NCBI RefSeq assembly: GCF_012489685.1
Contig: NC_080046.1
Location: 26,418,223 to 26,482,222, forward strand
DNA length: 64,000 nt
Source: Lotus japonicus
Taxonomy: Eukaryota > Streptophyta > Magnoliopsida > Fabales > Fabaceae
Reading direction: 5' to 3'
This document shows, piece after piece, positions 34,058 through 44,872 of the stretch (positions are counted from its first letter, which is position 1; every line of letters begins with the position of its first letter). The position numbers and the translations under genes were made by a program. The notes beneath the pieces were generated by a model that saw only the letters and a program-made list of their open reading frames with translations, did no database searches and was not told the DNA's origin.

Positions 34058-35146
34058 TAAGAAATAAGAACTAGTATTTGAAGAGCATCTCCAATGCTAG
34101 TTCTTATTTCTTGGTTCTTAGCACTATTCATGTGGGCTCGTATTGCCACATGTGCTTAAGCAACTCTCAAACAATTTTGCTCCAACCATAAGTTCTTAGT
34201 TCTTACCAGTATTCATTTGGTCCCACCAACCACATTATTTATACATTTTATTTTCATAAAGTAAAAAACAAAACTCATAAAGTAATAAAGTAATTTAGAT
34301 GAGAGAGAAATAATTAATATTTTAAACTAAGAACTCAAAAAGTAAAACTCCTTATATAAGAACTGAGTTCTTATTTTTAAGAACTAAGAGCTCCATGTCA
34401 GCACCTCCTATGGTAAAGTTCTGCATCTCCAATGCAAGGTTCTTAGTTTTTATTTTGGAGTTAAGAACTAAGAACTAAGAACTTTATCATTGGAGGTGCT
34501 GACATGGACTCCTTAGTTCTTACAAATAAGAACTCAGTTCTTATATAAGGAGTTTTGCTTTTTGAGTTCTTAGTTTAAAATATTAATTATTTCTCTCTCA
34601 TCCAAATTACTTTATTACTTTATGAGTTTTGTTTTATTACTTTATGAAAATAAAAAGTATAAATAATGTGATTGGTGGGACCAAATGAATAGTGGTAAGA
34701 ACTAAGAACTAAGAACTCATGGTTGGAGCAAAATTGCTTGAGAGTTGCTTAAACACATGTGGCAATACAGACCCACATAAATAGTGCTAAGAACTAATAA
34801 ATAAAAGCTAGCATTGGAGATGCTCTTAGTTATTAATTCTTAACTCAAAAATAAGAACTAAGAATCTTGCATTGGAGATGCTCTAAGGAGTCTTACTTTT
34901 TGAATTTTTAACATAAAAAATTATTTTTTCTCTCTAATCCAAATTACTTTATGAGTTTTGTTTTGTTACTTTATGAAGAAAAAAATATAAATAGTGTGGT
35001 CGGTGGGACCAAATAAATAGTGTTAAGAACTAAGAACTCATGGTTGGAGCAAAATTGCTTGAGAGTTGCTTAAGCACATGTGGCAGTACGGACCCACATG
35101 AATAGTGTTAAGAACTAAGAATTAAGAACTAGCATTGGAGATGCTC

Positions 35147-36164
35147 TCATCATATCACACAATTTTTTTTCTTCTATTCCTATCTTTCATTAGAGATGGA
35201 AAGTGAAGAGGTGTGCTGAAAACATTAATCATAGTTATTTTTCTGCATTAATCACTTGAGTCAGGAAAAAAATAGAAAGCAATTGAAAGTAGAGTCCGGA
35301 AAAAAAATAAGAAAGCAATAGAAGTTAAAAAGGCAGAAATTGATTATTCCATTAATATCACATCAATGAAGGTTTTCTTTTGTGAACCTGCAAAAAAATC
35401 CCCTTCTTCAATTTCCAGCCAGTCATTCACCAAATGCTTTATCTCAGAATTGATTCTTTGAAAAGAAAGAAATGAATAATCAAAGGTCCCGAGAAGCATT
35501 TTCCAGATAATCCAGCAATGCTGCTTACATAAGCAAATGGAATCATCATTTTCAATAGAATAAAGTATCTGCACTAAGCCAATATCCCACGTGAATCACG
35601 AACCTCACATAAATCATTATTTTATTTTGCCCAAACCAAAAACGGAAAAGTCATATTAACAAGATTAATTAGACTTTCCATGTGATTCTGCTGTGTGAAA
35701 AAGGATAAGCAAGATGATGATCATATGTGCAAAAGCAAATCCCACAACTCCAGTCTGCCATCCACTCATTCTCAAATCTCAAAGTCATTGGTCCATTTCG
35801 CTATTCACACTCCAAATATCTCCAAGTGAAACGCACTGGCCATTTGTTGCCAACATCCCAATTCCCAAGCAATATTGCAATAAGCATGCTACTATTATAT
35901 TTTAGAGTTAATGGTAAATTAGTACTTGTGTTTATATTTTATTTTCATTCTTAATCTAAAAATAGTTGTCTATATACGAATAACGTTAGTTACACACCTC
36001 ATTTTGAGGTGGAACCTCATTTTGAGGTGGAATGAGGAGAGAGATACAAAGAAAAAAAAATGAGATGTGATATATGATAAAAGAAGAGAGATAGAAATTA
36101 ACAAAAATGAATGAAAATTAAGTGTTTAAAAAATGAGATGTGTATATATATATCATTGTTGCAA
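35147..36164. other. Intergenic stretch, no recognised gene
   Basis: A minus-strand open stretch 35574-35344 (76 codons) has no recognisable family. About 35975-36147 has near-inverted ends ('ttacacacctcattttgag' and 'aaaatgagatgtgtatata') and may be a small MITE. Confidence 0.35.
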
Positions 36165-38277
36165 TATATCCTTCCGTTTTTGGTTTTAGTCTTTGTTGGA
36201 GGATGAAATTCCAAAGAGCATGCCTAGTGCAATTATGCATGAGACAGTGGCAAAGAAATTTTTTCAAGTGTGAAAGTGGCTGGGGGCACTGTATCTGTAT
36301 CTCATCTACCGTTTGTAGATGATTTTTTGTTTATATGTGAATCGATAGTACATAAAATTCTAGTAATTAAGAGTGTGCTGAGAAATTTGGAGTTGACATT
36401 AGGACTCATAATTAATTTTCATAAGAGCAAGTTAGGGGCGTGGGAGTGAATAATGAGATGTTGGGTAGGTTTATAGCAATAATTCACAGCTCAATTATGG
36501 CAGTATATTTTGTTTACCTGGGTATCTTTATAGGGACATATCCAAGAAGGGTGGCCACAAAGGAGTCTGTTTTAAGTGGGGTGAAGACTGAAGAATAAAT
36601 TATCTCTGTGGAAGAAACACAACTTTTTCTTTGGTGGTCGGATTTGCGTGATCAAATGTACTCTCCCCTCTACCTCTTCTTTTCCTCTTATTATGAAGCA
36701 CATTTGTTGATGATTGCTAAGTTACATAATCATTTGAGAAATATTTTATAGGGGAAAATGAGGAGAAAACTAAGGTATCACTTGTTAGGGTCGTCTCAAT
36801 CCCTAGGTTAGTAAAGCCCTTGCTTTAAGCCCCAAAATATTTTAGGCCCCAAATGTTTTGTTTTTTTTAACTAGTATATATTTTAAAGGAAATTATCCAA
36901 GAATAGACTAATTAAATAACATATTGAGTGCCTAAAAGAATATATCTTTTAAGTGCAGCATTTATTTTTAATTAAATTCAATTTATTGTGTATTTTGAAT
37001 TGATAAAAAGCAGAGGAAAAATGTGACTTTTTATTTGGTCTCTCTGAATTCTTCTTCTTTTACTGTCTCCAATTCTTTCTCTATTGAAAAAGAAATTTTA
37101 AAATAAATCAATTATGATAATTTACTAAACGATTTTGCATCTCAAAAAGCACGAAAAATAATTTTTATTTAAATTATTTGTATACAAAAATTAATTTTAT
37201 AAAGGCCCAATTCTTAGAGTTCGCTTTAGGCCTCAATATTGGTTGAGACGGCCCTGTCACTTGTTAGTTGGTATGTTATTTGTAAAGACAAAAAAGAGGG
37301 TGGGTTAGCCATTAGAAATTTGGAGAAGTTTGATAATGCTTTACTTGGGAAATAGCGGTGGCATTTATTACCTAAGAAAGACACTTTGTGGGCTAGATAG
37401 GCGCGATGTATGGTGTTATAAGTGGTTTTGATGATAAAGAGGTTTTTAGATCATTGTGGTGGAGAGATTATGGGAGGGCGTCTATTACTTCTTTAGAGGA
37501 TAATTGATTTAATAAAAATCTATTGATTAAGTTGGGTGGTGGAGGTGGACGACGATTTTGGTTGGATCCATGGGTTGCGGAGGATGTGTTATTAAAACAC
37601 TGCCCCTAGAATCTCAATTCTGAGCAAAAGGGAAGTTTGGTAGGAGCGATCAGACGAATGTGAATGGTGTTTGGAGTTGAGATTTTGTGTGAAGAAGGGA
37701 CATGTTTGAATGGGAAAAATCATTAGTTGTCTCATTGTTGTAGGGGTATCAATCAAAGTTTATCTAATAAGTTATCAGGGTGTTCGTGATTAATGGTGTT
37801 GGAAAAATGATATTTGTGTTGGCTTCTCGGTTTGTTTTGCTTATTCATCTCTACAACAGACTTTTGGTCGAGTGGTTAGTGCGTTTCTAAAGTTGATTTG
37901 GTCTCGTGTTGTGCCAGCGAAGGTTTCTTCTTTTGGTTGGCGAGTTTATCATGTAAGGTTGAATACAAGGGATAATTTGCTGGGTATAGAGGTTATCTTA
38001 GAACTCAATGTTGATTCGTGCCCTCTTTGCAAGGGTGGTTGAGAAATATGCACTTGTTTGTTGTTCACTTGCCGAGTATCACACTCTGTTTGGCAGCATT
38101 GCCTTAGTTCGTTTTGTGTCTTAACAACACACTCCATCTTATTGTTGGGCTAACTTTTCAGAATCTTTTGGACTCTCTTATGAAAAATTTTCCAAAATGG
38201 TTTTCATAGCTATTTGGTTCGTGGTTGTTTGGAGTATTTAGTTAATGTGTAATGTTATTGATTTTAAGAATGGTGAT
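36165..38277 (+). pseudogene. LINE (L1-type) reverse transcriptase remnant
   Basis: Broken RT sequence on the + strand in several frames: an F-V-D-D core near 36315, then residues typical of the L1 RT C-terminus such as a FGGRICVIK-like motif (near 36635), GGLAIRNLEKFDNALL near 37300, and zinc-binding zf-RVT residues to about 38260. It is interrupted by the hAT MITE at 36786-37256 and ends where the Tat element inserted at 38278. Confidence 0.75.
36786..37256. mobile_element. hAT-type MITE in the LINE (471 bp)
   Basis: TSD TCACTTGT at 36778-36785 and 37257-37264 is perfect. Ends are inverted repeats: TAGGGTCGTCTCAATC at the left and, read inversely, CAGGGCCGTCTCAACC at the right. A related LINE copy at 48190-48560 lacks the insertion. 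No ORF. Confidence 0.8.
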
Positions 38278-38503
38278 TGGTATGGTATGGGCTGATCAAT
38301 ATGTATATTACTTAGGCTGACCGAATCATGTATTAGATGGGCCGGGTAACCCATGATCCAACCGGATCAAAACCCAACTATAAATAAAGAAGGACCGCCC
38401 AAGCGGCGGGGATCCTATCATTTTCACGCATTTTACTCACTTTGTTTAGTCTCGCTTGCTCTCGATATTGGTTAGCCTTAGTCTGCGGTTCCATACCGGA
38501 ACA
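38278..38503 (+). repeat. 5' LTR of the Tat element (226 bp)
   Basis: TGGTATGG...CCGGAACA. TATAAATA at 38389-38396 gives a start near 38420. It is unusually short for a Ty3/gypsy LTR. The leader to the gag ATG is only 54 bp after the LTR. Confidence 0.93.
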
Positions 38504-38557
38504 TTGGCGCCCACCGTGGGGCCCTGGATACTTTCCTAGGCTTCAATTTTCACCGCA

Positions 38558-40777
38558 ATGGTGACTCGATCCGGGGCGAACGGAGAGAGGAATCATGTTC
38601 AACAAAATGATGTTCCTCCCGATGTTCTTCAGCGGATCATGGACGATCTCAATGAACTTCGTCAACATAATCAACAGTTACAGAATCAACTTACTGACAT
38701 CAATCAGACTCAGGGTTTACGAGAGGGCGATCGAAGAATGGCTGAGACGGTGGTGGACTTTCAACCTTTTACAGAGGAAATAGCGAACACTGCCGTCCCA
38801 GACAATTTAAAGACATTGAAACTTGACTCGTACTATGGCGATTCAGACCCAAAGGACCATTTAGTGTATTTCAACACGAAAATGGTCATTGTAGGCGCAT
38901 CAGACGCGTTGAAGTGCAAAATGTTGCCATCAACTTTTAAGAAATCAGCGATGATTTGGTTTACCACTCTACCGTCAAGGTCAATTGTCAATTTTACTGA
39001 ATTATCTACAAAGTTCTTATCTCAGTTTTCTACCAGTCGTGCACAAAAAGTAACTCCGGCGACATTATTTAATGTTCGTCAAGGACCAAATGAGACTTTG
39101 CAGTCTTACATGGGGCGTTTCAATCAATTATCTGTTCATTTGGAGGATAAAATGCCAGAAATTTGCATTGCAGCTTTTGAATTGGGCTTGAAGCCGGGTG
39201 GTTTGAACAGTAATTTGAGTAGAAAACCTGTGGAGACAATGGTGCATTTGCGCGAAAGGGTACAAGGGTACATCAGGGAGGAGCAGAGTGATCGGATCAA
39301 GAACAACCGCCCGAATGCAGCGGTTCCAGGGCAGAAACAGCAGTTTGAGACGAAGAAGGGGGCGGTTGCAGATCAATATTCGAAGGGATGGACCGAGAGT
39401 AGCAGCGCAGGGTATAATAATCGTAACCGTTATGACGGCCGATTTGATAACCGTTCTAATTTCAAAAATCGTGCTCAACCGTATGGAGTGCGTGGGCCAG
39501 GACACTCGATGACGTGGACTCGGAACCAAAATGACCGTGCAGTACCTTTGGCGGTTAATTTGACTGAAGCTTTGCACACGTGTTTGGAGGCGAATGTTAT
39601 TCGTTTTCCACGGCAGCCAAAGCCGTCAACAGGTTACGTGGACAAGAAGAAGTGGTGCGAGTATCATAGGATTTCAGGGCATAATACTGATGACTGTTTT
39701 ACTTTGAAGAAGGAGATTGACAAATTGATAAAGGCTGGGTATATGAAGCAGCTTGAAGGGCGAAGCAATTCAGATGAAGCAGGAACTTCAACAAGACGAA
39801 CTGAAGATGGAAAAGAGATTGAGGGCGATGGTCAAGATAGACAGTCAGATGGAAAAGCAAAGGGGCGAATTCATTCTATTTTTGGTGGATTTCGTGGCGG
39901 AGGAATGACTAATTCAGCTCGTAAGAGGTACGTTCACTCCATTAATGCTGTTTACTCTAACGATTGGGGAAGTTGGGCAACCAATCAACCCGATATAACG
40001 TTTACTGTGCGAGATTTTGAGGGAGTACAGCCTCACGAAGACGATCCAATTGTTGTAATGCTGAGGATTGCTGATTATGAAATTGAGAGGGTACTTCTGG
40101 ATCAAGGAAGCTCGGCGGATTTGATTTATGGTGACGCTTTTGAAAAGTTGGGGCTAAATGAATCTGATTTGTTGCCTTATGATGGTTCTTTAGTGGGTTT
40201 TTCTGGAGAAAAAGTATTTGTTCGAGGATATGTGGAATTGAAAACTGTCTTTGGAGAAGGGAAGAATGCGGAGGCATTTGCTATTAAGTTTTTGGTAGTA
40301 AAATGTACTTCACCGTACAATGTACTCATTGGGAGGCCATCACTAAACAGATTGGGGGCGATCATTTCTACAAGACATTTAACGGCGAAGTATCCATTGA
40401 GCAAAGGAGGAGTTGGAATTTTAAAGGCTGATCAAATGGTTGCTCGAAAGTGTTATTCAGAAAGTTTTAAGCAGTATGGGCACATGGGTAAGAAAGCAGT
40501 GAAAGAGGGGCATCGAGTCTATGAGGTGGATTTAGAACAGTCAGAAATTATTTTGGATCCTCGAGAAGGATTCAGTGAGTACAAGATGAAATCAGAAGAG
40601 GAAACTAAGGCGATCCAAATTGGTGAGCGGAACTTGAAAGTTGGTGTCAATTTAACTACAAGTCAGGAAAACAGGTTGCTCAAATTATTATCTGAGAATA
40701 TGGATTTGTTTGCATGGAGTGCAAGAGATTTTTACCAGGAATCGATCCGGAATTTATATGTCACAAATTGGCTTTAA
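38558..40777 (+). CDS. Tat gag-protease polyprotein (739 aa)
   Basis: Structural protein and aspartic protease of the element. Residues 1-60 form a Q/N-rich coiled-coil-like start; about 85-260 is the retrotrans_gag capsid domain; 300-340 is R/N/G-rich nucleic-acid binding; a CEYH...H...DDC zinc-knuckle-like motif lies near residue 370 (39656). The protease active site LLDQGSSADLIY lies near 40095, the DQGSSAD form usual in the Tat lineage. The last dozen codons after FAWSARD (40720-40777) are out of frame relative to the family, which continues in the -1 frame as RT. ATG 38558 is the first ATG after the primer binding site. Confidence 0.88.
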   Translation: MVTRSGANGERNHVQQNDVPPDVLQRIMDDLNELRQHNQQLQNQLTDINQTQGLREGDRRMAETVVDFQPFTEEIANTAVPDNLKTLKLDSYYGDSDPKDHLVYFNTKMVIVGASDALKCKMLPSTFKKSAMIWFTTLPSRSIVNFTELSTKFLSQFSTSRAQKVTPATLFNVRQGPNETLQSYMGRFNQLSVHLEDKMPEICIAAFELGLKPGGLNSNLSRKPVETMVHLRERVQGYIREEQSDRIKNNRPNAAVPGQKQQFETKKGAVADQYSKGWTESSSAGYNNRNRYDGRFDNRSNFKNRAQPYGVRGPGHSMTWTRNQNDRAVPLAVNLTEALHTCLEANVIRFPRQPKPSTGYVDKKKWCEYHRISGHNTDDCFTLKKEIDKLIKAGYMKQLEGRSNSDEAGTSTRRTEDGKEIEGDGQDRQSDGKAKGRIHSIFGGFRGGGMTNSARKRYVHSINAVYSNDWGSWATNQPDITFTVRDFEGVQPHEDDPIVVMLRIADYEIERVLLDQGSSADLIYGDAFEKLGLNESDLLPYDGSLVGFSGEKVFVRGYVELKTVFGEGKNAEAFAIKFLVVKCTSPYNVLIGRPSLNRLGAIISTRHLTAKYPLSKGGVGILKADQMVARKCYSESFKQYGHMGKKAVKEGHRVYEVDLEQSEIILDPREGFSEYKMKSEEETKAIQIGERNLKVGVNLTTSQENRLLKLLSENMDLFAWSARDFYQESIRNLYVTNWL

Positions 40778-43700
40778 ATCCCGTGGTGAAACCTATTGTT
40801 CAGTTTAAAAGAAAGATGGGCGAAGAGAAGGCAGAGGCTGTAAAGGTGGAAACAAATAAGTTACTGGAAGCTGGATTCATTAGGGAAGTAAAGTATCCAA
40901 CTTGGTTGGCGAATGTTGTTATGGTGAAGAAGGCTAATGGCAAGTGGCGAATGTGCACAGATTATACAGATTTGAACAAGCACTGTCCTAAGGATTCTTA
41001 TCCTTTACCGAATATTGATAAGCTTGTGGATAGGGCATCTGGATTCGGAATGCTTAGCCTTATGGATGCATACTCAGGATATCATCAAATAAGAATGTAT
41101 CAGCCTGACGAGGAGAAAACAGCTTTCATGACAAATCAGGCGAACTATTGCTATCAGACTATGCCGTTTGGGCTGAAGAATGCGGGAGCAACATACCAAA
41201 GGTTGATGGATAAGGTGTTTGACAAGCAGGTGGGGCGGAACATGGAGATTTATGTAGACGACATGGTGGTCAAGTCAGAGGAAATGGTGGCGCATTGTTC
41301 TGATCTCGAAGAAGCTTTTGGCGAACTAAGAAAGCATAACATGAGACTTAATCCGGAAAAGTGTTCGTTTGGAATTCAAAGCGGAAAGTTTTTGGGTTTC
41401 ATGATCACGAGGAGAGGAATTGAGGCGAACCCTGATAAGTGTAAGGCGATACTCGATATGCAGAGTCCAACCTCAGTTAAAGATGTGCAGAAGTTAACAG
41501 GAAGAATAGCAGCTTTATCCAGGTTTCTTCCGTGTTCGGGGGAAAAATCAGCACCATTTTTTCAATGCTTAAGGAAGAACAAAACTTTTCAGTGGACTGA
41601 AGAATGTGAGAGGGCGTTCCAAAGTTTGAAGGATCATTTATCCAAGCCACCAATTTTAGCCAAACCAGTTCCAGGTATTTCATTATCAATGTTTATTTCC
41701 ATCTCTGATAATGCAGTTAGTTCAGTTTTGTTGCAAGAAAATAAGGATGATATGAGGATCATATATTTTGTGAGTCATGCTCTTCAAGGAGCTGAAATTA
41801 GATACCAAAAAATTGAAAAGGCTGCATTAGCTCTAATCATATCCGCCAGGAAATTAAGACCTTATTTCCAAGGCTTTCCAATTGTGGTAAAAACAGATTT
41901 GCCACTTCGCCAAGTTTTACAAAAGCCTGATCTGGCTGGACGAATGGTTTCCTGGGCTGTTGAATTGTCAGAATTTGAAATCACTTTTGACAGGAAAGGT
42001 CTGGTTAAAGCACAGGTATTGGTGGATTTTGTTAATGAAATGTCTTCCAGTGAGAAAAATATGGAAGTTGGCGAATGGAGTTTGTCTGTAGATGGTTCGT
42101 CTAATGTCAAGGGAAGTGGAGCTGGAATAATCTTAGAAAGGCCAGGTGGCGTGACAGTTGAGCAGTCGCTCAAGTTTGACTTTAAAGCAAGCAATAATCA
42201 GGCAGAGTATGAAGCTATAATTGCAGGTTTGAAGTTGGCGATCGAGATGGGGGTCAAGAGCATAATGATTAAAACAGATTCTCAGATAGTTTCCAGGCAA
42301 ATTCAGGGTGAATATCAGGCGAGGGACGCACAGCTGGCTAAGTATTTATTGAAAGCTCAGGGATTGATAAAGCAGATAGGCACAGTGCAGGTCAATTATG
42401 TTCCGCGGGAGGAGAATACAAGGGCGGATATTCTATCAAAGTTAGCAAGCACAAAGAAGCCGGGAAACAATAAGTCAGTTATCCAGGAAGTTTTAAGTAG
42501 CCCAAGTATTGAAGAAGATGAGACAATGATGGTGTTAAATTTAGCGAATTCAGATTGGATGGGGCGTATCAAACAGTGTTTGGAGGCAGAAGGCTCTAAT
42601 GTGTTGACATTCTCTAAGGATCAAATTCGCGAGGCGAGTCGTTACACATTGTTGGGCGATCAATTGTACAGAAGAGGGATTGGAGTTCCTTTATTGAGAT
42701 GTGTCTCTAAGGATGAGGCGGAAAGAATCATGTTTGAAGTTCACGAAGGTGTGTGTGCAAGTCATGTAGGGGGAAGATCTTTGGCGGCGAAAGTGCTCAG
42801 GGCAGGGTTCTATTGGCCAACTTTACGAGGGGATTGTATGGAATATGTGAAGAAGTGTGGTAAATGTCAAATTTATGCAGATTTACATAAGGCGCCGCCT
42901 GAGACTCTTAGCTCAATGAGTTCATCGTGGCCATTTGCAATGTGGGGAGTAGATATTCTGGGACCGTTCACTCCAGCAGGTTCTCAAATCAGATTTATTT
43001 TGGCGGCGGTGGACTATTTTACTAAGTGGATTGAGGCGGAATCAATGGCGAAGATAACAGCAGAAAAAGTCAAAAAGTTTTATTGGAGAAAATTGGTTTG
43101 CAGATTTGGCGTTCCAGCAACTATCGTCTCAGACAATGGAACACAGTTTACAAGCAGGAGTGTGAAGGATTTTTGTGCAGGAATGGGAATTGAGATGCGT
43201 TTCGCCTCAGTTGAGCACCATCAGACAAATGGACAAGTGGAGTCAGCGAATAAAGTCATTCTCAATGGAATTAGAAAGCGTCTAGGCGAAGCTAAGGGAT
43301 TATGGGCTGAAGAGTTAATCACGGTCATTTGGGCGTACAATACTACTCCTCAATCAACTACTGGCGAATCACCTTTTAAATTGACTTACGGGGTAGATGC
43401 GATGATATCAGCAGAATTACAAGATGTAACTTTCAGGGTGGCAACTTATAATGAAGAGCAGAACGACATGAATAGAGTGGTTGATCTCAATTTAGCAGAG
43501 GAAACGCAAGCAGAGGTTCGTTTGAGGCAGGCAATGGTAAAACAGAGGTCTGAAAGGCGATACAATTCTAGAGTGGTTCCGAGGCAAATGAGAGTTGGTG
43601 ATTTGGTTCTGCGTAGGAAGGCAAAGGGGCCTGATGATTCGAAGTTATCACCTAATTGGGAAGGACCTTACAGGATTCTGCGTGAGCTTGGTCAAGGGGC

Positions 43701-43779
43701 GTATCATTTGGAGGAGTTATCGGGGCGAAGGGTCCCAAGGGCTTGGAATGCACAGCATCTCCGTTATTATTACAGTTGA
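40714..43779 (+). CDS. Tat pol: RT, RNase H, second RNase H, integrase (1,021 aa)
   Basis: Intact frame overlapping the gag-protease ORF by 64 bp in the -1 frame. RT (about residues 40-240) with MPFGLKNAGATYQ and the catalytic IYVDDMVVKS (near 41250). First RNase H to about residue 440. Second (archaeal-type) RNase H beginning WSLSVDGSSN near 42080. Integrase with an H-H-C-C zinc finger ending CGKCQIY (near 42860), then the DDE triad in WGVDILGPF (42950), IVSDNGTQF (43130) and HHQTNGQVESAN (43220). The C-terminus has the GPYRIL-type chain end. ATG 40714 is the first Met of the frame, but in the family pol is translated as a fusion with gag-protease. Confidence 0.92.
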   Translation: MECKRFLPGIDPEFICHKLALNPVVKPIVQFKRKMGEEKAEAVKVETNKLLEAGFIREVKYPTWLANVVMVKKANGKWRMCTDYTDLNKHCPKDSYPLPNIDKLVDRASGFGMLSLMDAYSGYHQIRMYQPDEEKTAFMTNQANYCYQTMPFGLKNAGATYQRLMDKVFDKQVGRNMEIYVDDMVVKSEEMVAHCSDLEEAFGELRKHNMRLNPEKCSFGIQSGKFLGFMITRRGIEANPDKCKAILDMQSPTSVKDVQKLTGRIAALSRFLPCSGEKSAPFFQCLRKNKTFQWTEECERAFQSLKDHLSKPPILAKPVPGISLSMFISISDNAVSSVLLQENKDDMRIIYFVSHALQGAEIRYQKIEKAALALIISARKLRPYFQGFPIVVKTDLPLRQVLQKPDLAGRMVSWAVELSEFEITFDRKGLVKAQVLVDFVNEMSSSEKNMEVGEWSLSVDGSSNVKGSGAGIILERPGGVTVEQSLKFDFKASNNQAEYEAIIAGLKLAIEMGVKSIMIKTDSQIVSRQIQGEYQARDAQLAKYLLKAQGLIKQIGTVQVNYVPREENTRADILSKLASTKKPGNNKSVIQEVLSSPSIEEDETMMVLNLANSDWMGRIKQCLEAEGSNVLTFSKDQIREASRYTLLGDQLYRRGIGVPLLRCVSKDEAERIMFEVHEGVCASHVGGRSLAAKVLRAGFYWPTLRGDCMEYVKKCGKCQIYADLHKAPPETLSSMSSSWPFAMWGVDILGPFTPAGSQIRFILAAVDYFTKWIEAESMAKITAEKVKKFYWRKLVCRFGVPATIVSDNGTQFTSRSVKDFCAGMGIEMRFASVEHHQTNGQVESANKVILNGIRKRLGEAKGLWAEELITVIWAYNTTPQSTTGESPFKLTYGVDAMISAELQDVTFRVATYNEEQNDMNRVVDLNLAEETQAEVRLRQAMVKQRSERRYNSRVVPRQMRVGDLVLRRKAKGPDDSKLSPNWEGPYRILRELGQGAYHLEELSGRRVPRAWNAQHLRYYYS

Positions 43780-44872
43780 AGTGCAGGGTGGTTCGTTCGG
43801 TTTGTTTGGTTTTGTACAGTTTGTTTCAGTGTATGTTTGTCCAAGACTATGTTTCGTTGTTTCAGTTTGTGTGTGTTGAAGTCTACGTTTGTTGGTTGTA
43901 TTGTTTAAGACTATGTTTGTTGTGTAAGACTAAATTCGATGCACTCTTTTCTCTACCCCAGGCGGGAGAGTTTTTAACGAGGCATCAATTATTAATGAAT
44001 AACAGGTATGCACTCTTTTCTCTACCCCAGGCGGGAGAGTTTTTAACGAGGCATAACCTTTTTAAAATGATCAAGGGCTTATCATTTTACTTATTTCTTT
44101 TACCCATAGCGGAAACTTATCAACTAAGGTCTATCAATTGGGCGACGTCAGACAATTGAGAAAAAAGTAAGTCTCTTAAAACAAGAGCATTCGGCCACGA
44201 ATTCATAAGCACAGTCTTAAATTGGATTTAAGCTTGTCCAAACTAAGCACAAGTCTCCACGCGAGCATACTAATGAAATCAAATATGTTGACTTTGATTT
44301 CCATGAGTAACTATGTCAAAAATGAAAAATTTGACTAAGTTATGTTCACAAAGGCCTTATGATTCCAAAGTAGTTGGTTAAGTTTAAACTTTACGACATT
44401 TAAAGAGATTCATTCAAGGGTATTTTACCATGTACAGTAAAATGAGAGGGTAACGTCTTCAGCTAAATGACGAGGGCGGACTGATTTCGGTGAAAGGTTA
44501 GTAAATGTCATTTGTGTTAAGTTATATGTTTAAGTTATGTGATAACTTGAATAACTAAGTAAAGTTATGCTTATATTTTTAAGTTGTATGGTAACTTAGA
44601 TGACTTAGTAATGATATGTTTAGTTATAGAATTAGTTACTGTGATAGTTGTTTGGGTGCGAAAAGGATAATGTTATTTCTGAAGTCATGAAGTTTTAGGT
44701 TTTTGGCGAGACAATTAGAATATGAAGTATTCATATAATGCTGAAGGGAAATTCATTACGATATGGGAAAAGTTCGGTACATGAGAGCAAGGAAAATAAA
44801 TAAACGAAGATTAAAGAGACCGGAGGTCTTTTACATAATTTTCTAAAAAGGAAAAGGGAATGAGACTTGTTG
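43780..44872 (+). other. Non-coding region after pol in the Tat element
   Basis: No conserved ORF. Two direct copies (43939-43985 and 44009-44055) of a 47-bp unit starting ATGCACTCTTTTCTCTACCC and ending AACGAGGCAT lie at a 70-bp period; such 'TTTTTAACGAGGC' blocks are common near the ends of plant Ty3 elements. Confidence 0.6.

Larger units (their letters stand above)
32036..35146. mobile_element. Cluster of nested MITEs with GAGCATCTCCAATGC ends
   Basis: Several copies of one family share the terminal word GAGCATCTCCAATGC or its complement and subterminal AAGTTCTTAGTTCTTA: copy A 32036-34079 (interrupted twice), copy B 34083-34420, copy C 34421-34826, copy D 34827-34873 (fragment), copy E 34874-35146. 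Copies B and C are head to head. Interiors share 'aaaattgcttgagagttgc' and 'ttgagttcttag'. The superfamily is not certain (PIF/Harbinger or hAT). Confidence 0.75.

Noticed and set aside
40714..40777. Canonical -1 frameshift heptamer
   Set aside because: The T5 run gives T TTT TAC, which does not fit X XXY YYZ with A-site re-pairing; kept only as a possible non-canonical site.
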